A stretch of DNA of 64,000 bases from Arenicellales bacterium (GCA_958295885.1 OY282380.1:3534001-3598000); one strand, 5' to 3'. Counted from the stretch's first letter, positions 38,287 to 47,611 are shown. Translations and numbers: made by a program. Notes: generated from the sequence alone by a model not told the origin.

Positions 38287-39600
38287 TTATGACAGTTCGT
38301 TGATTCGAATTCGAATGATTCGACCTACTACGGTATTCAAATCTTCGATCTGCTCGACGGCAGCGGCAATATTTTCTTCTTGCGTTTCCTGAGTCACGAT
38401 TACAACGGGAACCATGTCTTCGTGGACGCCTGAGCTTTTTTGAATGATGGATTCAATGCTGATTTCATGGTTTCCCAATATTTTAGTCACATCTGCCAGC
38501 ACGCCCGCTTGATTGATCGCATGCATGCGCAGATAGTTCGCAGAGACTACTTTACTCATTGGAAGCATTGGACAGGAAGATGCCGGACCCGGCCGAAAGG
38601 CAAGAGGCGGCACTCGGCCATCTGGCTCAGTCTTTGACGCTCGGACGACATCAACCAAGTCAGCAACGACGGCTGAGGCGGTAGGTTCGGAGCCGGCGCC
38701 CGCGCCGTAATAAAGAGTTCGTCCGACTGCATCGCCGGTCACTAAAACAGCGTTCATCACTCCATCGACTTTCGCCAACAGTCGCTGATGCGGAACCAGC
38801 GACGGGTGAACTCTGACTTCAATGCCCTGCTCCGCATGTTTTGCAATGGCCAGCGGCTTGATGCGGTAACCCAGCTCTTCAGCATAGCAAATGTCTTCGT
38901 ACGTAATTTCACCGATGCCTCCCCTGTAAATGTTCTCAATGCTCTGCAAAGGAATTCCAAATGCGATAGAAGCCAGGATAGAGATTTTGTGGACCGCATC
39001 AACGCCTTCTACGTCAAATGCCGGGTCAGCTTCAGCGTATCCTTTTTCTTGGGCCTGCTTCAGAATTTCATCGAAAGAAGCCTGCATTTCTTTCATCCCT
39101 GTGAGTATGTAGTTGCTGGTGCCATTGATAATTCCAACCAGAGATTGAATCCGATTGCCAGCGAGCCCTTCCCGAATCGCTTTAATTATTGATATTCCAC
39201 CGCCTACCGCCGCTTCAAAGCCTATGACAAGGGATTGACGCTGAGCGAACTCAAACAACTCATTTCCACGCACGGCAATCAGTTCTTTATTGGCGGTAAC
39301 GACATGCTTGCCATTTTGCAAAGCGCCCGCAACGTAGTCGTAGGCCGGCTGTTCTCCCCCTATAAGTTCAACTACAATGTCAATATCAGCAGATTCCACG
39401 ACTTGCCATGGATTATCAGTCAACTCAATTCGATCTACAATAGGTGCCCTAGACTTGCTGAGATGCTTTACTGCTGCTTTGCGGACAACGATCGGGCACC
39501 CTGTCCGTCGGGAAATTTCCTCGGCGTTTCTCTCGAGAACGGTTAAAGTGCCAGTTCCTACGGTTCCTAAGCCTAAGATTCCAATTCGTACCGGGTTCAT
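38287..39600 (-). CDS. hom: Homoserine dehydrogenase
   Basis: Reduces aspartate semialdehyde to homoserine on the way to threonine and methionine. The 437-residue monofunctional enzyme has the NAD(P) loop GLGTVGTGTL at residues 9-18, TANKELIAV near 105, the catalytic-domain signature NGTSNYILTGM near 160 with AEADPAFDVEGVDA, and a C-terminal ACT domain (about 350-437) for feedback control by threonine. No aspartokinase is fused. thrC is not adjacent. Confidence 0.95.
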   Translation of the reverse strand: MNPVRIGILGLGTVGTGTLTVLERNAEEISRRTGCPIVVRKAAVKHLSKSRAPIVDRIELTDNPWQVVESADIDIVVELIGGEQPAYDYVAGALQNGKHVVTANKELIAVRGNELFEFAQRQSLVIGFEAAVGGGISIIKAIREGLAGNRIQSLVGIINGTSNYILTGMKEMQASFDEILKQAQEKGYAEADPAFDVEGVDAVHKISILASIAFGIPLQSIENIYRGGIGEITYEDICYAEELGYRIKPLAIAKHAEQGIEVRVHPSLVPHQRLLAKVDGVMNAVLVTGDAVGRTLYYGAGAGSEPTASAVVADLVDVVRASKTEPDGRVPPLAFRPGPASSCPMLPMSKVVSANYLRMHAINQAGVLADVTKILGNHEISIESIIQKSSGVHEDMVPVVIVTQETQEENIAAAVEQIEDLNTVVGRIIRIRINELS

Positions 39601-39679
39601 GATCGATGCCTTTTCACGCTAAAATTCTGATATTGCAAATCGATTGACTGTAAATGTTAGTTAAAACTGAAAATTTGAG

Positions 39680-40054
39680 ATGGAACTCAGTCGTTCTGAC
39701 GCAGAAGGCGCGAATTTAATCAAGTCCTTGGGCCCAGGTGAGTTTCGTGTAAACGATGTATTGTATACGCGCAGCATCATCGTTACCGCTGATAAAGTGG
39801 TTGATGGCTGGACTCGAAATTCGGTCCGGGAGCTGACCATCGAAGATTTTCAGTTTATCGCTGAGTTTGATGCTGAAATTATAATCATCGGCACTGGCAG
39901 GACTCTCGTATTCCCTGATCGAAAACTGCTGCAGCCGTTCGTAGATCAAAAATGCGGGTACGAATTCATGAATTCATACTCGGCATGCAATACGTTCAAC
40001 ATTTTAGTGGGTGACGGCCGAATTGTCGTAGCTGCACTGTTGGTCGACAAATAG
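39680..40054 (+). CDS. Mth938/DUF498 family protein
   Basis: A 124-residue small protein of the Mth938-like family (related to mitochondrial NDUFAF3), with a compact alpha/beta fold. The pattern is an N-terminal strand pair (FRVNDVLYTRSIIVTA), a central strand IIIIGTGRTLVFP and a C-terminal SYSACNTFNILVGDGR. Function is unknown in bacteria. It lies between the divergent hom gene and the converging nlpD-like gene and is not in an operon. Confidence 0.85.
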   Translation: MELSRSDAEGANLIKSLGPGEFRVNDVLYTRSIIVTADKVVDGWTRNSVRELTIEDFQFIAEFDAEIIIIGTGRTLVFPDRKLLQPFVDQKCGYEFMNSYSACNTFNILVGDGRIVVAALLVDK

Positions 40055-40074
40055 GCGTCAACGGTATTCCCATC

Positions 40075-40905
40075 TTAGGCTTTTGGTAAGAATCGCAAAG
40101 GATTGACGGGTTTTCCATCCAATCGAATTTCAAAATGAAGCTGCACGCGATCGGCATCCGTGTTCCCCATTTCTGCGATCTTCTGACCTCGTCTGACGTT
40201 ATCGCCTTCATTGACCACCAATCTGGAATTGTGTGCATAGACAGTCAAGAAACGTTCGTCGTGTTTAACGATGATGATTCGCCCATACCCAATTAAACCC
40301 GAACCGGCATAAACCACCCGTCCGTTTGCCGCGACTTGTACGGGCGTGCCGAGCTCACCAGCAATATCAATCCCACTGCGTCGGTGCTGCTCTGAAAATG
40401 TTCCGACCAGCTCACCTCGAACTGGCCATGACCAACCCCCCTTGGGTGCGGCGCCTGACCGGCTCACTGCTGGCTGTGGCTGAACGGCAGCGGTCGTCTG
40501 CGCTGCAGCAGGCGCTGTCGGCTGAACTTTTGCTGCATCGCTCCGAGAATCTTCAGCGGCTGATGGAGTGACAGCACGCTCGGATTTCGCGCCGGCAGGC
40601 GGATAAAGCCTGATTTTCTGGCCGGGTGAAAGTTTCGCATCAGGGTCCGAGTCATTCCATCTTGCAACATCCTGTGCGCGGAACCCCGCCAGAAATGAAA
40701 TCGAATAGAAATTGTCACCCGATTTAACGATTGCAGTTCGGCCCGGATAGGTTGTTCTCGGTTTGGGAAGCGGGTCATCGGAAAGTTGAATATGACTTAC
40801 TGGCGCGGGCGTTGACTGCCTGGTCCCACAAGCGACAGTAAGCAGCGCCGATAGGATGAGTGCGATGAGAAGGAGCTTATTGAAGAGTCCAGTAAACAAA
40901 TCCAA
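40075..40905 (-). CDS. nlpD: NlpD-like lipoprotein with LysM and degenerate M23 domain
   Basis: A 276-residue outer-membrane lipoprotein of the NlpD/EnvC type. The N-terminus is a lipoprotein signal with lipobox LLTVAC (Cys near residue 27). A LysM domain (IVKSGDNFYSISFLAG ... KIRLYP) spans about 59-103, a Pro/Ala/Gln-rich linker follows, and the M23 domain fills the last 120 residues. The first zinc motif H-x3-D is RSGIDIAG, so the His is missing while later YAHN and LHFEIR remain; as in E. coli NlpD the domain should be inactive and serve to activate an amidase in cell separation. rpoS, usually next, is absent. Confidence 0.9.
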   Translation of the reverse strand: MDLFTGLFNKLLLIALILSALLTVACGTRQSTPAPVSHIQLSDDPLPKPRTTYPGRTAIVKSGDNFYSISFLAGFRAQDVARWNDSDPDAKLSPGQKIRLYPPAGAKSERAVTPSAAEDSRSDAAKVQPTAPAAAQTTAAVQPQPAVSRSGAAPKGGWSWPVRGELVGTFSEQHRRSGIDIAGELGTPVQVAANGRVVYAGSGLIGYGRIIIVKHDERFLTVYAHNSRLVVNEGDNVRRGQKIAEMGNTDADRVQLHFEIRLDGKPVNPLRFLPKA

Positions 40906-41473
40906 TCACCAACACGATACTTGTCAAAATCATCGCTGTGGAGCCAAATTTCTCCATGATTCGCAGAACTGAATCGCTTGCCCAATAGCATATGGCGGAA
41001 ACCAAGAAAAACCGAGTGCTTCTGCCGATTATCGAACCAATCAGGAACGGCAGTAGCGCCATCGCGAAAACGCCGGATGCGATCGTAAAAACCTTATAGG
41101 GGATCGGAAGAAATCCGGCAGCAAAAATCATCCAGATTCCATACTCAACGTACCAGGTCTGGAGCGAATCAAAATGTTCCTCCATACCGTACAGATCTAT
41201 GATCCAAAGACCAACTGATTCATATAGGAACACGCCGATCAAGTATCCGAACAAGCCCCCAAGCACTGAAAATAAAGATGTGAGGAATGCGTAGAACCAT
41301 GCCTTGTGCTTGGCCGCGATCGACATTGGAATCAGAAAAAAGTCCGGCGGAATCGGCACAATGAAAGCTTCAAAAAAACTAATCGCGCTGAGATATGCAG
41401 GAGCATGCTTATGATTCACAAAGGTCATCACTTGGTCCTGCATTCGCGCGAACCAAGCGGTGGTGCCATTCAT
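40877..41473 (-). CDS. YqaA/DedA-like membrane protein (VTT domain)
   Basis: A 198-residue integral membrane protein from the ATG at 41471-41473; the frame extends upstream but that part would overlap the amidinotransferase gene. The signature FFEAFIVPIPPDFFLIPM near residue 35 and G-rich helix GGLFGYLIGVFLYESVG match the DedA/YqaA (VTT) family of lipid scramblase-like proteins. About four to five hydrophobic segments. Its 3' end overlaps the start of the nlpD-like gene by 29 bases, so they are coupled; in relatives a similar gene sits between pcm and nlpD. Confidence 0.86.
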   Translation of the reverse strand: MNGTTAWFARMQDQVMTFVNHKHAPAYLSAISFFEAFIVPIPPDFFLIPMSIAAKHKAWFYAFLTSLFSVLGGLFGYLIGVFLYESVGLWIIDLYGMEEHFDSLQTWYVEYGIWMIFAAGFLPIPYKVFTIASGVFAMALLPFLIGSIIGRSTRFFLVSAICYWASDSVLRIMEKFGSTAMILTSIVLVIGFVYWTLQ

Positions 41474-41490
41474 AGAAGTTAACGCGGGAT

Positions 41491-42627
41491 TTACGAAATT
41501 GATCTGATTTGCGTGCCGGGAATCTGATTTGGAAAGTAGTCTTCGCACCGACCTTCACGGCGCACGTCAGCCGTAGCACAGTGCAGTCCACCACCAAAAG
41601 AAAATGCATTTCGAAACGGAATTGGAATCACTTCAAACCCGAGCGAGTCGAGCTGTTCGGTTTGATTGAACTCGGAGGCTTCGACGCAGACCGTCTTCTG
41701 GTCAAGCACCAATACATTCATGGACAGCCACACACTTGAATAACACAATGGTGGGGGCCTGTCGTGCGCTGGCATTGCAGCGTCCAGAATTTCCCAGTCA
41801 TTGGCTTCAAATATCCTTCTCTGTGAATCCGGCAGTCGTCGAACCGGATTATTGATGATCAGTCCAGGTCGAAGTGGAACAAATGTCGCGTCGATGTGAA
41901 TCGAGTTTGGATCGTCCGGAAAATTGATCATGTGAATTCGGTGATCTGGAAAGTGACGCTGCAGCCAATCCCCTGCTCTTCGGTTGGTCGTGAGCCCATG
42001 CTGAACAAACAAGTCTTTGCCAAGTCGCAGAATATCCGCGGCATCGAACAGCGGTTCATGTTCAGACGTGACAAAATCCAGGTTGCGCGCTTTCTGCAGC
42101 AGTTTTTCCGGAGTGATGTCCGTAAAGTAATCCAGTTTATAAGAAGCGTCCGTGAGCCGTGGGCGAGGAGCTTGTTCCCATCGAAATGATGGGTCCTCTT
42201 GGAAATACTTCAGCATCAGCGGGTGATATGCCAAATACTCGAAGTAGCGACAGCGCATCATCATTGCCGCACTCAGCATCTCAGAACCGACGGTCAGGAG
42301 AACATCTCTTGGAGGCATGCAGCCAAACAACGTTTTTGTTGAGAAATCAGGTGTTTGTGCGGGTTGATTCCACTGCAGAGGAGTAGGACGGTCAACTCGA
42401 ATGCCACGCGACTCCAGTACATGAACAAAGTAATCGAGTTCTTCGTTCGCTTTTTCAACGGTTGCCAGCGAACGCGGTCCCCACATTCCCCACATGTCGC
42501 TGCTGCGGTCGATTTTTGCTTCAAGCGCGGGCTCCATTGCTGGAATGCAGCAGTGGTCGGCACGACCGACGATAATATGCTTCAAAGGATCAAAGTCATT
42601 CCAAGAATTTACGATCGTTTTGGGCAT
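41491..42627 (-). CDS. Amidinotransferase family protein (glycine amidinotransferase-like)
   Basis: A 378-residue amidinotransferase of the AGAT/StrB type, which moves the amidino group from arginine to an amine acceptor such as glycine. Landmarks: FDPLKHIIVGRAD at the N-terminus, EHEPLFDAADILR (substrate-binding Asp), SIHIDATFVPL (catalytic His/Asp) and GGGLHCATADVRREG near the C-terminus with the catalytic Cys. All triad residues are present. The acceptor cannot be read; glycine (making guanidinoacetate) or an inosamine phosphate are the known choices. The ATG at 42627 is preferred over an upstream TTG. It is 17 bases from the YqaA-like gene. Confidence 0.88.
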   Translation of the reverse strand: MPKTIVNSWNDFDPLKHIIVGRADHCCIPAMEPALEAKIDRSSDMWGMWGPRSLATVEKANEELDYFVHVLESRGIRVDRPTPLQWNQPAQTPDFSTKTLFGCMPPRDVLLTVGSEMLSAAMMMRCRYFEYLAYHPLMLKYFQEDPSFRWEQAPRPRLTDASYKLDYFTDITPEKLLQKARNLDFVTSEHEPLFDAADILRLGKDLFVQHGLTTNRRAGDWLQRHFPDHRIHMINFPDDPNSIHIDATFVPLRPGLIINNPVRRLPDSQRRIFEANDWEILDAAMPAHDRPPPLCYSSVWLSMNVLVLDQKTVCVEASEFNQTEQLDSLGFEVIPIPFRNAFSFGGGLHCATADVRREGRCEDYFPNQIPGTQIRSIS

Positions 42628-42682
42628 GTGCAACTCCAATTAGGAACTGAGGTGTAAACTTAATTCGAGGATTATAAGTGAT

Positions 42683-42759
<77 letters not shown>

Positions 42760-42772
42760 TTTAGGAATTGAT

Positions 42773-43123
42773 TCAATCGGGGGCTAAAATCTCTAGAACT
42801 TCATTCAGCTGCGCGATCGAGCTGTCAATGTGCCGCTTTACCGAATCCGTGCCTTCAAGCGAAGGCTCGGATTTCATTTTCAACTGCCTTCGAGCCCCGT
42901 TGATTGTGTAACCCTGCTCGTAAAGCAGAATCATTATTTTTCGGATCAGCTCGACTTCGTTACGAGTGTAATATCTTCGCCCTCCCTTTCTGCGAGTTGG
43001 ACTAAGTTCAGGGAATTCCTGTTCCCAGTAACGCAATACGTGCGGTTCCAGCGAACAAAGTCTGCCAACTTCTCCAATCGCAAAATAGCGCTTATTCGGA
43101 ATTTCTAGAAATTCAGCTTCTAT
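42773..43123 (-). CDS. MerR-family transcriptional regulator with no canonical start codon
   Basis: The frame encodes a small MerR-type regulator: [20 protein letters not shown] then YWEQEFPEL is the winged helix-turn-helix, followed by [17 protein letters not shown] and a short helix. The family member that follows ihfA in gammaproteobacteria is about 118 residues. In frame, no ATG, GTG or TTG precedes the HTH. An ATG at 43157-43159 opens the frame but meets TAA at 43130-43132 after nine codons. After that stop only ATA (43123) or ATT (43102) could serve; I list the ATA-side extent. Either a non-standard start, a nonsense mutation or a sequence error applies. Its regulon is unknown. Confidence 0.7.
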   Translation of the reverse strand: MEAEFLEIPNKRYFAIGEVGRLCSLEPHVLRYWEQEFPELSPTRRKGGRRYYTRNEVELIRKIMILLYEQGYTINGARRQLKMKSEPSLEGTDSVKRHIDSSIAQLNEVLEILAPD

Positions 43124-43191
43124 GACTAGTTACCCAATTGATGGTTTTGACAGTTCCATCAACAAATTTCAATCTTTATGATCTAGAAAAT

Positions 43192-43518
43192 TTATGGCAT
43201 CTGACTTAATTTTTTCTTGATCACTTCACTGCCGTGAATTGTTGAACGAAATTTATTGCTCGCCCTGAAAGTTACTACGGTACGTTCGCTGATATCAGCA
43301 TCAACCCCAGTTTTCGGATTTCGACCCGGCCGGGCATACTTGTGAATTACACAGAAACGTCCGAAATTGGATATTTTTACATCTTCATGACTTTCCAGCG
43401 TGCTTCGTACCTGTTCAAAAAAATTTTCTAAGAAGTCTTTAGCTTCTCGATGATTCAGTCCTACTTTAGCATTTATCTGATTAACTAAATCAGACTTTAC
43501 GACAACTTTCCTTTTCAT
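43192..43518 (-). CDS. ihfA: Integration host factor alpha subunit
   Basis: IHF bends DNA sharply at specific sites in recombination, replication and transcription. The 108-residue protein is an HU-fold chain: NHREAKDFLENFFEQV in helices 1-2, FGRFCVIHKYARPGRNPKTG covering the beta arm tip with the intercalating proline (RPGRNP), and VVTFRASNKFRSTI at the C-terminal side. The KTGVDADISER segment is typical of the alpha rather than beta chain, and the position after pheT confirms it. Its ATG overlaps the stop of a pheT-tail duplicate (TAATG). Confidence 0.95.
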   Translation of the reverse strand: MKRKVVVKSDLVNQINAKVGLNHREAKDFLENFFEQVRSTLESHEDVKISNFGRFCVIHKYARPGRNPKTGVDADISERTVVTFRASNKFRSTIHGSEVIKKKLSQMP

Positions 43519-43640
43519 TATCTCAGTATTTCCGCTTTATCCTTCAGTTTGGTTCTGAATTCGCCTACCAATTCTCTCAAAATTTGTTTTGCACTTACTT
43601 CAGCTTTTAAATCAGCCAAAGATTTATTATAAGATCAGAA
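43516..43640 (-). repeat. Degenerate duplicate of the pheT 3' end
   Basis: Translated on the minus strand this stretch gives DLKAEVSAKQILRELV, then GEFRTKLKD, then a short tail to a TAA that overlaps the ihfA start. The true PheT C-terminus, about 100 bases upstream, reads DSEIDVSVEQILRKLA, then SRFGAKLRD. Nucleotide similarity is also clear (for example CTCTCAAAATTTGTT shared at 43574-43588 and 43772-43786). It has no start codon and is not a gene of its own. It is best explained as a diverged tandem copy of the last 30-35 codons of pheT. Confidence 0.78.
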
Positions 43641-43733
43641 GCTTAAGCTGGAAGCAGTACTTATTTATGGTATTCAATTGAAAAACTGAATCGATTTTTG
43701 CGAACCGATTGCTTATTATGGCATATTTTTCGC

Positions 43734-46100
43734 TCAATCTCTCAGCTTAGCTCCAAATCTACTTGCCAACTTTCTCAAAATTTGTTCTACACTTACATCA
43801 ATTTCTGAATCAGTCAAAGTTTTTTCATCAGATTGGTAGGTTAATCTGTATGTAATACTTTTCGTATTTCCTTTGATGTTATTAATAAAATATACATCAA
43901 AAAGCTGTAATCGACGCAAATATTTGCCAGCGCTTGCCCGAATGTTGTCTGAGATGTCGGCGATTTGCTGATCAACGGGCACAAGAATCGATAGATCTCG
44001 GACGATTGAAGGAAAGATAGAAATCGCCGAATAGTGGAATAAATCACGCTCCTGCAATCGATCCATATCCAATTCAAATACGTACACAGGTTCGCTAATT
44101 TTGAAGCTGTCCAGCGCATTTGGGTGAATCTGTCCGATCACTCCCATCAGACTGCCTTCCAGAAAGATGGTAGCGCTGCAGAAAGGATGCAGGCCTTCGT
44201 GTTCTTGCGCTGCGAACCTCACCTGATTCGTCTTCCGAGTCAAATTCAGGACTCGCATTACGTCACCTTTCAGATCGAAGAAATCAACCTGTCGTTCCTG
44301 AACTCCCCATTGCAAAGGGGCGTGACTCCCGAATAAGAGGCCACCAAGCTTCTTGAATTCACTGTCGGCGGTAAACACCTTGCCAATTTCGTAAATTCGA
44401 ATTCGATTTTTGCTGCGCCGGTAATTTTCCAAAAACGCATCGATCAAACCTGGAAACAAGCTGTTGCGCATCACTGACATGTTGACTGCCAACGGATTCG
44501 CTAAAGGCTTGGCATACGAATTTGGCTTTAGACATTCCTGCAATTCCGGGTCAACAAAGCTGTAGGTGATCACTTCATGATAACCAAGTGAATGCAGTTC
44601 CGACTTGATGGAAACTTCGCGGACAGCAGACTCACTGACGCGGGAACGAGAATCGTAATTGAACGACAGCGTGCTTGGAACCTTATCGTAACCATATATT
44701 CTGGATACTTCCTCGATCTGATCGTATTCTTCTTCCAGATCAAACCGATAACTTGGTGGCATAACGTTCCAGCCATCGTCTGCTTTCTCTACTGATTCAT
44801 TCACTGATTCCAAGATCTGCTGGATTTTGTCTTGAGGAATCTTGAGTCCTAGAACGCGTTCGATTCTTTTTTCTCGAACTTTGCATACTTTTTTCCTAGG
44901 TACGAAATCGGAGTGCCGAACTTCCTGCAAAGGCCCCGGCTGTCCTTGTGCAATCTCCAGAATCAGCTGGGTTGCGCGTTCAATGGCTCTAGCCTGTCGG
45001 TTCGGGTCTACTCCTCGTTCAAAACGATGAGATGCATCCGTATGCAGTTTATATCTGGCGACTGAATTTCGAATGGCAGATTGGCTGAAGAAAGCCGCCT
45101 CCAGGAAAACATGATTCGTGTTCGAGTGTATTCCGCTGGATTCACCCCCCATTACACCTGCCAGTCCAATGGGTTTGTCCGGGTCGGCAATCAACAGTGA
45201 GCCGGCATGTAAATCCAGCACGGATTCATCAAGGAGCTTCAGTTGTTCCCCATGAGCTGCATGTCGAACGACAATTTTCGAAGAGTTGAAAATGTCGACG
45301 TCAAAGGCATGCATAGGCTGTCCAAGCTGCATCATCACATAATTTGTAACATCGACAATTGGATGAATCGGGCGCAGGCCAACTCTTCGCAGGCGTTCTT
45401 TCATCCAGTCTGGAGTGACTGAATCACTGCGGATGTTCCTGATCAGCCGACCGCAGTAAACTGGACAGTCCGAGGGCGCGTCAACCTGAATCGGAATGGT
45501 CTGCTCAATGGATGCAGGAACTGAGGGAATTGATGGGGTGATGAATGCTTGACTGCTGAGAATCGCCACTTCTCTCGCGACCCCCTCGACGCTAAGGCAG
45601 TCAGCTCGATTTGGGGTCAGCTCGAAGTCTAAAACGGAGTCATTCAGATTCAGATGTTCATTGATGGCAGTTCCCACCTTGGCGGTGGAATCCAGTTCCA
45701 TCAGGCGGTCAGATACGTCGCCAACGCCCAATTCACTCTCGGAGCATAAAACGCCATTTGACGGTACTGAAGCCAGATATTTTGCCTTGACCGTCAGGCC
45801 ATTGATTTCGCTGTCAATTAATGCGACCGGGTATTTTCGATTGCCGGTTACGTTCGGCGCACCACACACAATCTGTAAATTGTGTTCTTTCGCTACGTCA
45901 ACACTGCAGACTTTCAGCCTTGGATTGTCAGGATGAGGGACAACTTCGTCGACCAGACCTACCACAACCCGTTCATGGCATGGATTGACGGGAGTTGCCG
46001 ATTCGACTTCCAGACCTGCCAGTGTCAGGCGACGAGCAAGTTCAGCCCGGTCCAGCCTGTGTTCGACGAAATCATTAAGCCAGCTTAAGTTAACCAGCAT
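43734..46100 (-). CDS. pheT: Phenylalanyl-tRNA synthetase beta subunit
   Basis: The large subunit of the tetrameric synthetase, 788 residues. Domains in order: N-terminal B1; the EMAP/OB tRNA-binding domain (about 39-150, with VVGLVDEVVPHPDNPRLKVC); B3/B4 editing region (about 210-390, with IVDVTNYVMMQLGQPMHAFD and GLAGVMGGE); B5 (about 400-475); the catalytic-like core; and the C-terminal FDX-ACB domain (IFPSIVRDLSILV to the end). Near-normal length with no breaks. It follows pheS by 23 bases. Confidence 0.97.
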   Translation of the reverse strand: MLVNLSWLNDFVEHRLDRAELARRLTLAGLEVESATPVNPCHERVVVGLVDEVVPHPDNPRLKVCSVDVAKEHNLQIVCGAPNVTGNRKYPVALIDSEINGLTVKAKYLASVPSNGVLCSESELGVGDVSDRLMELDSTAKVGTAINEHLNLNDSVLDFELTPNRADCLSVEGVAREVAILSSQAFITPSIPSVPASIEQTIPIQVDAPSDCPVYCGRLIRNIRSDSVTPDWMKERLRRVGLRPIHPIVDVTNYVMMQLGQPMHAFDVDIFNSSKIVVRHAAHGEQLKLLDESVLDLHAGSLLIADPDKPIGLAGVMGGESSGIHSNTNHVFLEAAFFSQSAIRNSVARYKLHTDASHRFERGVDPNRQARAIERATQLILEIAQGQPGPLQEVRHSDFVPRKKVCKVREKRIERVLGLKIPQDKIQQILESVNESVEKADDGWNVMPPSYRFDLEEEYDQIEEVSRIYGYDKVPSTLSFNYDSRSRVSESAVREVSIKSELHSLGYHEVITYSFVDPELQECLKPNSYAKPLANPLAVNMSVMRNSLFPGLIDAFLENYRRSKNRIRIYEIGKVFTADSEFKKLGGLLFGSHAPLQWGVQERQVDFFDLKGDVMRVLNLTRKTNQVRFAAQEHEGLHPFCSATIFLEGSLMGVIGQIHPNALDSFKISEPVYVFELDMDRLQERDLFHYSAISIFPSIVRDLSILVPVDQQIADISDNIRASAGKYLRRLQLFDVYFINNIKGNTKSITYRLTYQSDEKTLTDSEIDVSVEQILRKLASRFGAKLRD

Positions 46101-46123
46101 TCGGTATCACACCATTTTGGCTA

Positions 46124-47161
46124 TCACTGAAACTGCCGAAGCAGTTCGAGATCGTTTCGAAAAAAGAGGCGCAGATCGTTTACGCCGTATCGAAGCATAG
46201 TGAAACGCTCCACCCCCATTCCAAATGCGTATCCTGTAAAGCGCTCACCATCAATTCCCACGTTTTGGTACAAAGCTGGGTGGACCATGCCGCAGCCCAG
46301 AACTTCCAGCCAGCCGCTTTTCTTACACACGCTGCATCCGCTTCCTTCGCAAAATACACAACTGATGTCGACCTCTGCCGACGGTTCCGTAAACGGAAAA
46401 TAAGATGGTCGAAAGCGCAGGTTCAAATCAACTTCAAAAAATTCCTGAACGAAGTACTCCAGCACCCCTTTGAGATCTGCGAAGGTCGTATGTTCGTCAA
46501 CGACCAAACCTTCCAGCTGATGGAACATTGGGCTGTGAGTGATGTCCGAATCGCATCGATATACGCGGCCGGGCGCGACCACTCGCATTGGAGGTGAATT
46601 GTTCTCCATATATCGAATCTGAACCGGTGACGTATGGGTTCGCAGCAGTTTCTGATCATTGAAATAAAACGTATCCTGCATGGCGCGCGCAGGATGTTCC
46701 GGCGGAATGTTCAGCGCTTCAAAATTGTGATAGTCGTCTTCTATTTCCGGTCCGACTACAATATCGAATCCGATGCCGGAAAATATTTCAAGCATTCTAT
46801 CCATCGTACGTGACAGAGGATGTGGGCCTCCTCTGGAGCATTCTCGTCCGGGCAGAGTGACGTCGACCTTTTCCGATTCCAGACGCCTGTTGCGAGCAGC
46901 AATCCTTAAATCGACTCGCTTGGTCTGGAGCTCCTGCTCGATGCGTGATTTCGCAGCCGCCGCCGATTTTCCTGCGACTGGACGGGATTCACTCGGCAGG
47001 TGCCGAATGGATCTGATCAAATGAGTGACAAGCGCTTTTTTCCCCAACAGGGACACGCGCAGCTGATCTAATTCAGACTCACTCTGTGTTGACTGAATGT
47101 CCTCAACAGCCTGCAGGACATGCCGCTCCAGCTGGTTATAAGCCTCAAGATCAGGCATCAC
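46124..47161 (-). CDS. pheS: Phenylalanyl-tRNA synthetase alpha subunit
   Basis: The catalytic alpha subunit, 345 residues, class II synthetase. An N-terminal coiled coil (about 1-90) binds tRNA. Motif 1 lies around MDRMLEIFSGIGFDIVVGPE, motif 2 in LLRTHTSPVQIRYM, and motif 3 in GYAFGMGVERFTMLRYGV near the C-terminus. A four-cysteine segment CVFCEGSGCSVC near residue 270 could bind zinc. Normal length (E. coli 327). Confidence 0.97.
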   Translation of the reverse strand: MMPDLEAYNQLERHVLQAVEDIQSTQSESELDQLRVSLLGKKALVTHLIRSIRHLPSESRPVAGKSAAAAKSRIEQELQTKRVDLRIAARNRRLESEKVDVTLPGRECSRGGPHPLSRTMDRMLEIFSGIGFDIVVGPEIEDDYHNFEALNIPPEHPARAMQDTFYFNDQKLLRTHTSPVQIRYMENNSPPMRVVAPGRVYRCDSDITHSPMFHQLEGLVVDEHTTFADLKGVLEYFVQEFFEVDLNLRFRPSYFPFTEPSAEVDISCVFCEGSGCSVCKKSGWLEVLGCGMVHPALYQNVGIDGERFTGYAFGMGVERFTMLRYGVNDLRLFFRNDLELLRQFQ

Positions 47162-47233
47162 CCAGCTTACACAGGAAAGACAAGGAAAACAGACAGATGA
47201 CGATAAGTCGAAGAATCTGGCGAAAAATGATGC

Positions 47234-47593
47234 CTAGGCGGCCAGCTTTCGCTTCGATTCTTCCACTAGCAATGAAAATGTTTCTGGGTCGTTGACTGCT
47301 ATATCGGCGAGGACTTTTCGATCAAGCTCAATGTCAGCCAATTGCAGACCGTGCATCAACTTGCTGTAACTAAGCCCGAACTGGCGAGAGGCAGCGTTGA
47401 TTCGCGTGATCCAAAGCGACCGAAATTTACGTTTTTTGACTCGACGGTCACGATAGGCATACTGCCCCGATTTGATTACAGCCTGTTTCGCCACGCGATA
47501 GACTCTGCTGCGCGCGCCTCGATAGCCTTTGGCCTGCTTGAGAATTTTTTTGTGACTCGACCGAGCGGTTACGCCGCGTTTGACTCTTGGCAT
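47234..47593 (-). CDS. rplT: 50S ribosomal protein L20
   Basis: A 119-residue L20 with the basic N-terminal helix [20 protein letters not shown] and the globular C-terminal part ([14 protein letters not shown]). L20 is an early 50S assembly protein and in E. coli represses rpmI-rplT translation. It follows rpmI by 18 bases in the infC-rpmI-rplT order. Confidence 0.97.
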   Translation of the reverse strand: MPRVKRGVTARSSHKKILKQAKGYRGARSRVYRVAKQAVIKSGQYAYRDRRVKKRKFRSLWITRINAASRQFGLSYSKLMHGLQLADIELDRKVLADIAVNDPETFSLLVEESKRKLAA

Positions 47594-47611
47594 TGAATTA
47601 TTCCTCCGATA

